In this document: positions 1-8,132 of the stretch, one piece after another
Layout of the letters: every line of letters starts with the position of its first letter
Position numbering within the stretch: position 1 is the stretch's first letter
NCBI RefSeq assembly: GCF_039521975.1
Contig: NZ_BAAACZ010000017.1
Location: 28,314-92,313 of the forward strand
DNA: 64,000 bases
DNA from: Alkalibacillus silvisoli
GTDB taxonomy: Bacteria > Bacillota > Bacilli > Bacillales > Alkalibacillaceae
Direction of reading: 5' to 3'
Notes under the pieces: model-generated
What the model was told of the DNA's origin: nothing
Seen by the model: only the letters and a program-made list of their open reading frames with translations
The model's database searches: none
Position numbers and translations under genes: made by a program

Positions 1-62
1 TGTTAAGTGAACAAGTTGAAATGATGTGAAGAACTGTATGTGAATATGTATAAATATTTTAA

Positions 63-118
63 TTGGTTGATCATCTTAATAGTATGGTATGATAGTAGGC
101 GTGAGGTTAACCTTACGC
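63..118 (+). promoter_or_regulatory. Promoter with overlapping palindrome upstream of yunE
   Basis: An extended -10 (TGGTATGAT, hexamer at 88-93) is seen with a weak upstream TTG-type -35 around 63-72. Just downstream, near the expected start of transcription, lies a 20-base near-perfect palindrome at 99-118 (arms GCGTGAGGTT and AACCTTACGC, one mismatch). Its position suits a repressor operator. The repressor is unknown. The rest of 1-203 shows no gene. Confidence 0.45.
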
Positions 119-203
119 ATTTTTTAGTTCTCCGAGATTGTCGAGAGATTGGGCTACATAAATATCAACAATGTAAATCTTCTAAGAATGAAGGGATATC
201 GTA

Positions 204-1034
204 ATGGTTTTTATTATAATGTTTATTATCGGTTTATTGAGCTCCTTTGTTGGCAGTATTGCTGGATTAGGTGGGGGAGTTATTTTTGTTCCGGTGTTAC
301 TATTTTTTGCTGAGTTCAGTGATAGCTTCTCGTGGGTAACACCTCAAAATGTTGTCGCGATGTCATTAATAGTGATGATCTTCACAGGTCTATCATCCAC
401 ATTAACTTACTTAAAGCGTAAACGAGTTGACGTATTTAGTGGTTCATTATTTTTAATAGGAAGCATTCCAGGAGCTTTAACAGGCGTATATATTAATCAA
501 TTTGTTCATCTTGATACATTCCAGTTATACTTCGGTTTACTCATGTTATTCGTTGTCAGTATGTTTTTTGTTAAAAAGAAAGCAGTTAATGAACCGACAA
601 TCCCTAATATGAAAACAGGGCGATTTCAGATTACAAGAACATTTGATTTATATGGGAAAAATACAACCTATTCGTATTCAGCTATTTTAGGTATATTCAT
701 TGCCTATTTTGTTGGTATGATGTCTGGATTATTTGGCGTTGGTGGAGGCTCATTAATGGTTCCAGCTATGATTTTATTATTTGGTTTTCCAGCCCATATT
801 GCCGTACCAACTTCTATGTTTATGATTTTCTTCTCTAGTGTCGTATCATCTAGTGCACATATTGCAGCAGGTCATGTGTTGTGGGCATTTACCTTAGCTA
901 GTATTCCAGGTGCTTGGCTAGGTGGTTATTTAGGAGCTGTTGTGAATCAACGTTTAAATAGTCAGGTCATTGAGTGGATTTTAAGAATTGTTATGATTAT
1001 AATCGGCATAAGATTAATAATACAGTCTTTCTAG
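204..1034 (+). CDS. yunE: TauE/SafE family sulfite/sulfonate exporter-like permease (YunE)
   Basis: A 276-residue polytopic membrane protein, mostly hydrophobic, with about eight predicted membrane segments. The two halves each carry the family's glycine-rich signature: GLGGGVIFVP near residue 21 and GVGGGSLMVP near residue 177, which shows the internal duplication typical of TauE/SafE (DUF81) permeases. The family exports or imports small sulfur-containing or organic anions; the substrate here is unknown. The start follows an AAGGGAT ribosome site. It is followed after 20 bases by yunD, probably in one transcript, as expected from the B. subtilis yun gene neighbourhood. Family assignment is firm, substrate is not. 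Confidence 0.85.
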   Translation: MVFIIMFIIGLLSSFVGSIAGLGGGVIFVPVLLFFAEFSDSFSWVTPQNVVAMSLIVMIFTGLSSTLTYLKRKRVDVFSGSLFLIGSIPGALTGVYINQFVHLDTFQLYFGLLMLFVVSMFFVKKKAVNEPTIPNMKTGRFQITRTFDLYGKNTTYSYSAILGIFIAYFVGMMSGLFGVGGGSLMVPAMILLFGFPAHIAVPTSMFMIFFSSVVSSSAHIAAGHVLWAFTLASIPGAWLGGYLGAVVNQRLNSQVIEWILRIVMIIIGIRLIIQSF

Positions 1035-1054
1035 AATGAAGGGGATTAATCTGT

Positions 1055-2428
1055 ATGAATGAAGAGATCCATTTATATTTCACAAGTGACTTACATAGCC
1101 ATTTTCAATACTGGCCACATATTATGGCTTCTATTAATGAAAAAATAGAAAACCATGAACAGAACGATGAATTTTACTTAATATTAGATAATGGGGATCA
1201 TATAGACCGTGTTAACCCAATTACTGAGGCAACGTTAGGTGAAGCCAATGTTAAGTTATTAAACTTAGCTAATTATGATGTCGTCACTCTTGGGAATAAT
1301 GAAGGCATTACTTTACCTAAAAGCGGCCTTTATCATTTATATGATGAGGCAGAGTTTGAGGTTGTTTGTGCTAATTTAAAGCCGCAGTATGAACATAAGC
1401 CGAACTGGTTAAAGGCTTATAAAGTCCTTACGACAAATAATAACACGAGAATCGGGGTAGTCGGATTAACTGCACCATTTAAAACGTTTTATGAGCAATT
1501 AGATTGGCATGTTGAAAAACCCTTTACCGTTTTAGATGAAGTGATTCCTCAACTTAAAGCGGAGTGTGACATCATTGTTTTGTTATCACACTTAGGGATT
1601 TACGATGATGAAGCTATTTCAGAAAAATATCCGATAGATGTGATCTTAGGTGGGCATACACATCATCTTCTTGAAGAAGGAAAGGTGACAAATGGTACAA
1701 TCATCAATGCTGTAGGTAAACAAGGTAGGCATTATGGTTATATTAATGTTTCATACAATAAAGCTAAAAGACATGTCGAGTCATTAGTTGGAGAGGCTAT
1801 TCCAATCTCACCTCAAATTGATGAAGCTACACTAGAATACTTAAATGAGTTAGAAATACAAGCAAATCAACAGTTAAATCAAGTTATAGTAAACTTAAGT
1901 CAGCCGTATGAAATCAGTTGGTTTGAAGAGACGCTTATCATGAAGTCTTTTGTTAATACTTTAAAGGAGTGGACAAAGGCTGATGCAGCTGTCTTAAACT
2001 CAGGGGTATTATTAAAAGGGTTTAATACAGGTTCAGTTACTAAGAAAGACATTCATGAAAGCTGCCCACACCCGATGAATCCTTGTACAATGGTTTTAAC
2101 GGGGGATGAATTAATCGAAACGGTGAAATTATTTGAAACAGAACGATTTACTAATTTTAAGCTAAAAGGCTTAGGTTTTAGAGGTCAAGTTATTGGGAAG
2201 ATGATATATTCAAATATTGATTTTGAGTATAATCATTATTCTAATCAAATACAAAAGGTCTATTTAAACGGAGAAATCGTTGACCCAGCTAAAAAATACA
2301 CGATTGCAACAGCAGATACATTTTCATTCCCATGGCTGATTCCACCGATCTCCCATGTAGATGAGAAAAAGTATTTTATGCCAGAATTTTTAAGAGATGT
2401 ATTAGAGAAGTGTTTGTCTGAAAGGTAA
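1055..2428 (+). CDS. yunD: Metallophosphoesterase / 5'-nucleotidase family protein (YunD)
   Basis: A 457-residue protein of the UshA-like 5'-nucleotidase family. The N-terminal calcineurin-like metallophosphoesterase domain has all metal-binding blocks in order: DLHSH (residues 12-16), GDHID, GNNE, LLSHLG and GGHTHH. The C-terminal half is the 5'-nucleotidase substrate-binding domain, with aromatic residues near TFSFPW. There is no signal peptide, unlike periplasmic UshA, so it probably acts in the cytosol. The family removes phosphate from nucleotides; the natural substrate is not shown by the sequence. An AAGGGGA ribosome site precedes the ATG, and its terminator overlaps the last codons. 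Confidence 0.88.
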   Translation: MNEEIHLYFTSDLHSHFQYWPHIMASINEKIENHEQNDEFYLILDNGDHIDRVNPITEATLGEANVKLLNLANYDVVTLGNNEGITLPKSGLYHLYDEAEFEVVCANLKPQYEHKPNWLKAYKVLTTNNNTRIGVVGLTAPFKTFYEQLDWHVEKPFTVLDEVIPQLKAECDIIVLLSHLGIYDDEAISEKYPIDVILGGHTHHLLEEGKVTNGTIINAVGKQGRHYGYINVSYNKAKRHVESLVGEAIPISPQIDEATLEYLNELEIQANQQLNQVIVNLSQPYEISWFEETLIMKSFVNTLKEWTKADAAVLNSGVLLKGFNTGSVTKKDIHESCPHPMNPCTMVLTGDELIETVKLFETERFTNFKLKGLGFRGQVIGKMIYSNIDFEYNHYSNQIQKVYLNGEIVDPAKKYTIATADTFSFPWLIPPISHVDEKKYFMPEFLRDVLEKCLSER

Positions 2429-2452
2429 AATTATGACAGGCACTTCTTTTTT
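2406..2452 (+). terminator. Intrinsic terminator after yunD
   Basis: AGAAGTGTTTGTC at 2406-2418 pairs, with G-U pairs, with GACAGGCACTTCT at 2435-2447, followed by a T run. The 5' arm lies inside the last codons of yunD. Confidence 0.75.
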
Positions 2453-2471
2453 ATAAGTTCATAACTTATAA
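2451..2471. promoter_or_regulatory. Perfect 9-bp inverted repeat just upstream of the yunC ribosome site
   Basis: TTATAAGTT and AACTTATAA flank a 3-base centre, ending 4 bases before the yunC AAGGAGG. It could be an operator, a hairpin that affects yunC translation, or chance in AT-rich DNA. Confidence 0.35.
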
Positions 2472-2490
2472 AAGAAGGAGGTTGGTGTCA

Positions 2491-2796
2491 TTGATTCACG
2501 TAGAGCCTATCTGGATTGAAGATGGCGCATTTACCTTTACTCATGTTGAATTACCAAAGACAGATTTACTAGTTATTTCTAATGACATCGGGTATATTAT
2601 GTGTGGCGCTTTAGACGTTGACTTGCTGAACAACAAATTACATGACCGCCAAATTGTTGCAGCGCGTGCGGTAGGCGTTCGTAACCGAGATGAGTTGTTA
2701 TATGCCCCTTTACAAAAAGTAACGAAGTACGCTGAAGAGAAGTACGGATGGTATGAAGGCATGATTGGTAAGCAAGCATTAATGAATTTAAATTAA
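2491..2796 (+). CDS. yunC: DUF1805 family protein YunC
   Basis: A small conserved protein (101 residues) of the DUF1805/YunC family. Recognisable blocks are LPKTDLLVIS, GYIMCGALDV and ARAVGVR. Its biochemical function is not established. The reading frame opens at TTG 2482, but that codon overlaps the Shine-Dalgarno AAGGAGG (2475-2481). The TTG at 2491 is nine bases downstream and gives MIHVEP, matching the usual start of YunC proteins, so it is chosen. It sits between yunD and yunB as expected for the yun cluster, with its own terminators on both sides. Confidence 0.85.
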   Translation: MIHVEPIWIEDGAFTFTHVELPKTDLLVISNDIGYIMCGALDVDLLNNKLHDRQIVAARAVGVRNRDELLYAPLQKVTKYAEEKYGWYEGMIGKQALMNLN

Positions 2797-2826
2797 ATTT
2801 TTGGACCCTCCAACATTTAATACATG

Positions 2827-2868
2827 CCCCCCTAAACCTAAGCATACAGTTTAGGTAGAGGGGGTTTT
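2827..2868 (+). terminator. Hairpin between yunC and yunB whose 3' arm contains the yunB ribosome site
   Basis: A C-run followed by CTAAAC can pair with GTTTAGG and the downstream GAGGGGG, followed by TTTTT at 2865-2869. It looks like a terminator for yunC, yet GAGGGGG (2858-2864) is also the Shine-Dalgarno of the GTG-started yunB. The structure could therefore limit yunB translation on read-through transcripts. Confidence 0.55.
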
Positions 2869-2871
2869 TAC

Positions 2872-3657
2872 GTGCGTCGATTCAAACCAAGAACATTTAA
2901 CAAAAGAAAACCCAAGACGTTAAGTCAAATCCTCATGCTCACATTTGTTTCTTTCATTGTTGCCATTATATTATCAGTCTGGATTATTAACAGAGGAATT
3001 GAGCCGACTTTAATTGAAATCGCTGAAACAAAAACCAATCAATTTGCAAGAGAAGCTATTAATGAAGCGGTTAGTAAGAGAATAGCAGATGATTTAGAAG
3101 CTGATGAATTAATTGACATTGAAACAGATGGTGATGGAAATATTGTATCTTTAAATTGGAATAGTGTCGTAATTAATCGTGTGTTACGTAATACGACGTT
3201 TCGTGTTCAAAACTTCTTAAAAAGAATTGAACGAGGTGAAATAACGCCAGAAGAGACGTTGAACTTTGATTTAGATGATGACATTATTATTCAAGAGGAT
3301 ACTGTAGAAGAACATAGAGCGATTGTGAGGATCCCGATCGGTCAAGCAACCCAAAATGCTTTATTAGCAAACTTAGGGCCTCAAGTACCCGTTCATTTCA
3401 GAGTGATCGGTGATGTGCAATCAGATGTAGAGAGAAGAGTTACGGAATACGGAATCAATAATGCGATGATTGAGTTAGATATCCATATTCAAGCTAATGT
3501 GCAAATCGTTATACCGTTTGCGACGAAAACAACGCAAGTAGAAACAAATGTGCCAGTCTATGTTGGCGTTGTGCAAGGGCAAGTGCCTGATTTTTATAAC
3601 CAAGGAGCTTCTGATTCTCCAAATGTTTCTATACCATTTAGGGATTTACAAGATTAA
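2872..3657 (+). CDS. yunB: Sporulation protein YunB
   Basis: A 261-residue protein with a short basic N-terminus and one membrane segment (about residues 20-43), followed by a large extracytoplasmic domain rich in acidic and beta-strand-like segments. The overall architecture and gene position next to yunC match YunB, which in B. subtilis is a mother-cell sporulation protein needed for normal spore formation; its molecular role is unknown. It starts with GTG seven bases after GAGGGGG. A sporulation promoter is expected but none was identified. It is followed immediately by the promoter of the lysine-riboswitch transcript. Confidence 0.82.
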   Translation: MRRFKPRTFNKRKPKTLSQILMLTFVSFIVAIILSVWIINRGIEPTLIEIAETKTNQFAREAINEAVSKRIADDLEADELIDIETDGDGNIVSLNWNSVVINRVLRNTTFRVQNFLKRIERGEITPEETLNFDLDDDIIIQEDTVEEHRAIVRIPIGQATQNALLANLGPQVPVHFRVIGDVQSDVERRVTEYGINNAMIELDIHIQANVQIVIPFATKTTQVETNVPVYVGVVQGQVPDFYNQGASDSPNVSIPFRDLQD

Positions 3658-3658
3658 C

Positions 3659-3687
3659 TTGACATGGTATATTAACTTTTGTGTTAA
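3659..3687 (+). promoter_or_regulatory. Sigma-A promoter for the lysine riboswitch transcript
   Basis: TTGACA at 3659-3664 and TGTTAA at 3682-3687 are separated by 17 bases. The -35 begins one base after the yunB stop codon. Confidence 0.7.
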
Positions 3688-3699
3688 AAATTAAATATA

Positions 3700-3939
3700 A
3701 GCAAGACCTTATCTATCGATGAGGTAGAGGTGCGCTTAGTATCAGTAACATATGTGAGGATGACAACAAGGATCATATGTGAAAGGGTTAAGTGCCGAAA
3801 TGCTCATTTAGTCGTTATTTGAGCATTGGTGTATTTCTGAATAAGGGGTACACTCTCGCGTGAGAAGCGGGGAGCTACTGATCGAGAAATAACCGACTTT
3901 CAAAAGTAATGGTAGATTTCTCTATCATTACTTTTTTTT
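3700..3939 (+). promoter_or_regulatory. Lysine riboswitch (L box) with terminator
   Basis: The conserved L-box elements occur in order: GAGGTAGAGGTGCGC near 3720, GTGAAAGGG near 3779, AAGTGCCGAA near 3790 and CTGAATAAGGG near 3837. The expression platform ends in a strong intrinsic terminator at 3904-3939 (13-base arms beginning AAGTAATG, loop TTTC, eight T). By family precedent, lysine binding favours termination, so the downstream transporter is expected when lysine is scarce. The aptamer is about 200 nucleotides and its limits are approximate. Confidence 0.93.
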
Positions 3940-3997
3940 GGCTTCACGCCGAATTGATAAAAGCGGAGTTCTCGAATAATAACAAGGAGGGGAAATA

Positions 3998-5539
3998 ATG
4001 GAAGCAACAGTTTGGTCATTACTTCCACCACTTGTGATGATCGTACTTGTATTATTAACACGCAAAGTACTATTATCACTAGGTGCTGGAATCATTGTTG
4101 GGGCTTTAATGGTAGAAAGCTTTAACATTATTGGGACTGCTGAACGCATTTGGAACACCTTTCAGCATTTATTTTACATGGAAGGCGATTGGGATATTTG
4201 GAGCCTGCAATTAGTCGCTTTCTTACTATTACTAGGTATTTTAATTGCGTTTCTAACAGCAACTGGAGGAGCAGGGGCCTTTGGTAATTGGGCTGTTGGA
4301 CGGATTAAAACAAGGAAAGGTTCACAATATACAACAGGATTATTAGGTTTAGGTATTTTTATTGATGATTACTTTAACAGTTTAACCATTGGGCAGGTAT
4401 CTAGACCAGTTACTGACCGTCAAAATGTCTCAAGAGCAAAATTAGCTTATTTGATTGACTCCACATCAGCTCCAGTTACGGTATTAACACCAATATCAAG
4501 TTGGGGTGCCTATATTATTGGAATCATTGCTTCAATCATAGCAACTCATGAATTAGCTAATATGGGAGCATTAGAGGCGTTCATTCAAATGATTCCGTAT
4601 AACTTTTATGCTATTGCTGCTATTTTGCTTGTATTTTTAGTCATTTACTTTAAATTAGATTTTGGACCAATGAAAAAGCATGAAAAGCGGGCTCAAGAAA
4701 CAGGTGAGTTAATTGACCCGAACAACACAGATGTACCAGGTGACTTAAAAGGTGGCGTCATCGAAAATACAGGGGGTAAAGTCTATCATTTACTGATCCC
4801 AATTCTAGTATTACTAATTACAACAGTGACATCCATGATTGTAACAGGTGTTCAAGCAAGTGAGGGTGAAGCGACATTAGTATCGATCTTCGCAAATACA
4901 GATGTTAATTTATCACTTGTTCTTGGTGGTACTATCTCAGTTGTCGTTGCTATGTTGTTCTATAGTGTACAGCAAGGTGAGAAAACGAACTTCTTCTTAG
5001 TGACATGGGAAGGCATTAAAGCAATGCTTCCGGCTGTATATATATTAGTATTAGCTTGGATGATTGTATCGATTATTGAAGCCATTGGTACAGATCAATA
5101 TCTAGTTGGTCTAGTAGAAGGTGCGGATTTAAATGCAGCGTATCTACCGTTAATTATTTTCTTAGTTGCTGGTATTATGGCGTTTGCAACAGGTACGTCT
5201 TGGGGCACATTTGGGTTAATGTTACCTATTGCTGGTTCAATGGCTGTAGCATTAGACCCAGGCTTATTAATTCCAGCATTGGCAGCTGTACTAGCTGGTT
5301 CTGTATTTGGAGATCATTGCTCACCAATTTCAGATACATCTGTCTTATCATCAACAGGTGCTGGGTCAAATCACTTAGACCACGTCATTACGCAGATCCC
5401 ATATGCAGTTATGGCAGCATTATCAGCAACTTTAGGCTATCTAGCTTTAGCTTTAACAAGTTCTGTTTTTGTTGGTTTAATCCTAACCATAATTGTACTA
5501 GTAGGTTTAGTCTTATTATTAAAACAAATATTGAAATAG
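3998..5539 (+). CDS. lysW: NhaC-family antiporter, probable lysine transporter (LysW-type)
   Basis: A 513-residue polytopic membrane protein of the NhaC Na+/H+ antiporter superfamily, with about twelve membrane segments and the conserved motifs FIDDYFNSLTIG (about residue 123) and GDHCSPISDTS (about residue 428). The family includes Na+/H+ antiporters, malate/lactate antiporters and amino-acid transporters. The lysine riboswitch just upstream is the best clue to substrate: comparative work on L boxes placed NhaC-like proteins in the lysine regulon as LysW. I infer lysine or a lysine-pathway compound rather than simple Na+/H+ exchange. AAGGAGGGG precedes the ATG. It is a single-gene transcript that ends at a repeat-type terminator. 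Confidence 0.82.
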   Translation: MEATVWSLLPPLVMIVLVLLTRKVLLSLGAGIIVGALMVESFNIIGTAERIWNTFQHLFYMEGDWDIWSLQLVAFLLLLGILIAFLTATGGAGAFGNWAVGRIKTRKGSQYTTGLLGLGIFIDDYFNSLTIGQVSRPVTDRQNVSRAKLAYLIDSTSAPVTVLTPISSWGAYIIGIIASIIATHELANMGALEAFIQMIPYNFYAIAAILLVFLVIYFKLDFGPMKKHEKRAQETGELIDPNNTDVPGDLKGGVIENTGGKVYHLLIPILVLLITTVTSMIVTGVQASEGEATLVSIFANTDVNLSLVLGGTISVVVAMLFYSVQQGEKTNFFLVTWEGIKAMLPAVYILVLAWMIVSIIEAIGTDQYLVGLVEGADLNAAYLPLIIFLVAGIMAFATGTSWGTFGLMLPIAGSMAVALDPGLLIPALAAVLAGSVFGDHCSPISDTSVLSSTGAGSNHLDHVITQIPYAVMAALSATLGYLALALTSSVFVGLILTIIVLVGLVLLLKQILK

Positions 5540-5571
5540 TTTCAATTAAAGATAGAGGACAACAATATTAG

Positions 5572-5628
5572 TTGTCATAATAGAAAATCCGAACGATTCA
5601 TCATTTATGAACGCGTTCGGATTTTTTT
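5572..5628 (+). terminator. Repeat-type terminator hairpin, copy A
   Basis: The hairpin AAAATCCGAACG / CGTTCGGATTTT with a T run (5584-5628) is preceded by the conserved word TTGTCATAATAG. The same word and hairpin recur at 19617 and, on the other strand, at 22832. It ends the lysW transcript. The bases after it (to about 5790) are AT-rich, contain a GCTGAAAAA-like word and hold no convincing gene. Confidence 0.8.
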
Positions 5629-5883
5629 CGTTTCGATTACGCGAAATTAAAGAAGCTTGAATGCTGAAAAAACTACCCAATCGAAACGTAAGATCTTTAT
5701 AATAGTGTGAAATAATCATCCGTTGCTGCATATCCCTAAAAGGTAGAACGATTATTTTAAATATTTTAAACAACTATTGTCAGTTGGTGTCGATCTTTGT
5801 TAATATAAATATCGTTGCTCTCTTTAAAATATTGAATAATTCAAACTTTTTGACTAAGACTTTATAAAGTTTTTCAATTTTAC

Positions 5884-5988
5884 TTGCAAAAAAATTGTCA
5901 AAAAATTATAATAAAACAAAATAGTCAATATATTTAAGGTGAGAGGGTTAGTACACTTTTAAATTTAAACAAGCAAAAGATGTACTAA
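5884..5988 (+). promoter_or_regulatory. Promoter and 5' leader of the NSS transporter gene
   Basis: TTGCAA at 5884-5889 and TATAAT at 5907-5912 are 17 bases apart. In the leader, TTAGTACA (5948-5955) and TGTACTAA (5981-5988) form a perfect 8-bp inverted repeat around 25 bases, 15 bases before the ribosome site. Its role is unknown. Confidence 0.6.
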
Positions 5989-6019
5989 TTAAAAAAGTAA
6001 TTGAAAGGGGAATATGATT

Positions 6020-7420
6020 ATGCAGGGACGTGAACAGTGGGCTACAAGGCTCGGGTTTATTCTTGCGGCTGTTGGTTCAGCTGTAGGTCTAGGTAACATA
6101 TGGCGTTTCTCTTATGTACTAGGAGAAGGTGGAGGATTTGCATTTTTACTAGCTTATATTATTTGTATCTTCTTAATTGGTTTACCGGTGTTACTAGCTG
6201 AGATTACAGTTGGTCGTAAAGGTCAATCAGATGCAGTTGGCTCATTTAATAAGCTAGCACCAGGAAAGTGGTGGAAACTCGGTGGTATTTTAGGTGTTTT
6301 ATCTGGTACACTAATTCTTTCATTCTATGGTGTAATCGCAGGTTGGGTTATGTATTATGTGTATAGCTATTTAACAGGTTCTGCTGGAAGTGTTGCAGAA
6401 GGTGAATATGGTGCATATTTTGAAGGATTTGTTGGAAGTCCGATCGCACCAGTTTTTTGGCAAGTATTATTTATGGCAATAGTAATCGGTGTTGTATACT
6501 TCGGTATTAAGAAAGGAATCGAATTAGCAAACCGTACATTCATGCCGTTACTAGCTTTATTAGTGATTGTATTAGCGATTTATGGTTTAACGATGGAAGG
6601 TGCTGGTGAAGCATTAAACTTTATGTTTGCACCTGATTTTGCCCAATTAGGTAATATGGAAGTTTGGGGTATGGCAATTGGTCAGGCATTCTTCACTTTA
6701 TCACTTGGTATGGGTGCTATGATTACATATGCATCTTACTTACCTAAAGAGACAAAGCTTCCAAGTGCTGCTGGTACAATTGTAACGTTAGATACGTTAT
6801 TTGCGATTTTTGCTGGTTTAATGATTTTCCCAATTGTATTTACTTTCGGTTTAGACCCAGGAGATGGCCCAGGCCTAATCTTTATTACATTACCTGAAGC
6901 ATTCGGTCAGTGGGGCACTGGTGGTACAATATTCGGTTTGTTCTTCTTCTTATTAGTTGCTGTTGCAGCTTTATCATCTGCAATTTCGCTATTAGAAGTA
7001 GGCGTATCGTGGGCGATGCGTCGCTTTGAATGGAGCCGTAAAAAAGCGACTTTAACTGCTGGTATTATTATTACAGCATTTGGTGTTCCTTCAGCATTAT
7101 CTCAAGGTGGACCATTAAGCCAAGAAATTTTCGGATTACCGTTCTTAGATTTAATCGATACCGTTACCGACCAATACACATTAGCTCTTGGTGGTATGAT
7201 TACAGCGCTATTTGTTGGTTGGGGTTGGAACAAGATAGAAGTATTACGTGAAACAGGTTTACAAGATACGACTGTTGGTGCTCTTTGGATTTGGTTCCTA
7301 AGAATCGTAGCGCCAATTGGAATCCTGTATATTGTAGCAAATAACTTCTATAACATGTTCTTAGCTTCAGAGGAATCAATGAGTTATTTAATCATCCAAA
7401 TGATTAATTACTTCTTATAA
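6020..7420 (+). CDS. Neurotransmitter:sodium symporter (NSS/SNF) family transporter
   Basis: A 466-residue membrane protein with about twelve segments. The first membrane helix has the NSS signature REQWATRLGFILAAVGSAVG followed by LGNIWRF, which forms the Na+ and substrate site in LeuT-type proteins. The family imports amino acids or related amines with Na+; the substrate cannot be read from sequence. The frame opens at ATG 6014, but the AAAGGGG at 6004-6010 is only three bases from it and nine from ATG 6020, so 6020 is preferred and matches the usual family start. It has its own promoter and a strong terminator, so it is monocistronic. Confidence 0.88.
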   Translation: MQGREQWATRLGFILAAVGSAVGLGNIWRFSYVLGEGGGFAFLLAYIICIFLIGLPVLLAEITVGRKGQSDAVGSFNKLAPGKWWKLGGILGVLSGTLILSFYGVIAGWVMYYVYSYLTGSAGSVAEGEYGAYFEGFVGSPIAPVFWQVLFMAIVIGVVYFGIKKGIELANRTFMPLLALLVIVLAIYGLTMEGAGEALNFMFAPDFAQLGNMEVWGMAIGQAFFTLSLGMGAMITYASYLPKETKLPSAAGTIVTLDTLFAIFAGLMIFPIVFTFGLDPGDGPGLIFITLPEAFGQWGTGGTIFGLFFFLLVAVAALSSAISLLEVGVSWAMRRFEWSRKKATLTAGIIITAFGVPSALSQGGPLSQEIFGLPFLDLIDTVTDQYTLALGGMITALFVGWGWNKIEVLRETGLQDTTVGALWIWFLRIVAPIGILYIVANNFYNMFLASEESMSYLIIQMINYFL

Positions 7421-7430
7421 GATAACATTT

Positions 7431-7468
7431 AAAAGCATGTGACTGTTTAAAAGCAGTCACATGCTTTT
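7431..7468 (+). terminator. Strong terminator after the NSS transporter
   Basis: Fifteen-base perfect arms (7431-7445 and 7454-7468, containing GCATGTGACTG) around an 8-base loop, ending in a T run. Confidence 0.9.
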
Positions 7469-7533
7469 ATTAATGGCTCTAATATATATGTTGGGGTTTG
7501 GATAAAATTCTGGCAAGTTTGGGTGGAGGCATT

Positions 7534-7665
7534 CGAGGAATTGCTTACCGGCGGACGCTTTCCGCGGGCACGGCCTCAGCTAACTTTGGCAAGAAAAGCA
7601 TTTGCCAAAGTGGATCTTCGGCTCGCGCTGTTCCCGCAGGAGTCGCCGCCTCACGCAATTCCTCG
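7534..7665 (-). repeat. GC-rich palindromic Bacillaceae-type repeat, copy 1
   Basis: A 132-bp element with perfect 11-bp ends, CGAGGAATTGC and GCAATTCCTCG, and an inner perfect 9-bp hairpin CTTTGGCAA / TTGCCAAAG (7584-7610). Read on the minus strand it contains GCGACTCCTGCGGGA and GCCCGCGGAAAGCG, the same words as the repeat at 15590-15697. Base composition is far richer in G+C than the neighbours. It is inside the insertion-sequence remnant. Similar elements are common between genes in Bacillaceae; their function is unknown. Confidence 0.75.
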
Positions 7666-7714
7666 GATGCTAGAAACGAGAGTGTCCCTTTTTCGACAAA
7701 CAAGACTGGTATCT

Positions 7715-8083
7715 TCATCACTAGTGATAAATCCTCCTTATTGACGGAGGCCTATCTATTTAAAGAGCTTTATTGTGACTGGTTCCAAGAAGCGAAAGAG
7801 CTGGGACGTGAACATCTAAAGCAAATAAAGGAGCGCTTATACGACTTCTATACAGCGTGAAAAAAAGCAGGAATTCTTGAATTCGAAAAAGCTATAGAAA
7901 CCATTCAAAACTGGCAAAAAGAAATCATGAATAGCTTTGGTTATAACTTACACAATGGTTACATTGAAGGGACAGACGAAAGTGATTAAGCGCCAAGCGT
8001 TTGGTTTTCGGCGGTTTGATCGCCTGCGACGAAAAGTGTTATTGCATCATAAATATAAGGATATACAAAGCCAAATGGCATAA
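7715..8083 (+). pseudogene. ISL3-family transposase, C-terminal fragment
   Basis: The first part reads EAYLFKELYCDWFQEAKE and stops at TGA 7858-7860. The same frame continues with EFEKAIETIQNWQKEIMN and NGYIEGTDES, typical of the ISL3 transposase catalytic C-terminus. A frameshift near 7975-7983 then moves to IKRQAFGFRRFDRLRRKVLL and ends at TAA 8081-8083. The pieces together match the last third of an ISL3 transposase with one in-frame stop and one frameshift. The gene is not functional. An apparent frame starting at 7498 is built from the GC-rich repeat and is not an original start. Confidence 0.78.
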
Positions 8084-8132
8084 ATAAGGAGTGCTCTTAA
8101 AAAAGCACCCCAACATTTGACTTAGAACCTAT

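Larger units (their letters stand above)
7475..8129 (+). mobile_element. Decayed ISL3-type insertion sequence remnant
   Basis: The ends are related inverted repeats: GGCTCT...TGTTGGGGT at 7475-7497 and, on the minus strand from 8129, GGTTCT...TGTTGGGGT. Between them lie a transposase C-terminal relic and a GC-rich palindromic repeat. At about 655 bp it is less than half of a full ISL3 element, so the N-terminal two thirds of the transposase is missing. Flanks TATTAAT (7468-7474) and TATTTAT (8130-8136) may be a decayed target duplication. The right end stops three bases before the lytH stop codon. Confidence 0.72.

Noticed and set aside
2541..2845. Overlapping minus-strand frames opposite yunC
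   Set aside because: They are shadows of yunC with no ribosome site; the plus-strand gene is well conserved.
5200..5571. Plus-strand 123-codon frame overlapping the end of lysW
   Set aside because: Out-of-frame reading of a conserved transporter; it contains no recognisable domain.
5546..5773. Minus-strand frame of 75 codons similar to the one at 19549-19818
   Set aside because: The resemblance comes from the shared terminator repeat in DNA, not from a protein; neither frame has a ribosome site or a conserved protein pattern.
7498..7860. A 120-codon frame on the plus strand
   Set aside because: Its first two thirds is the GC-rich repeat and only its end is a transposase relic; it has no ribosome site and is not an intact gene.
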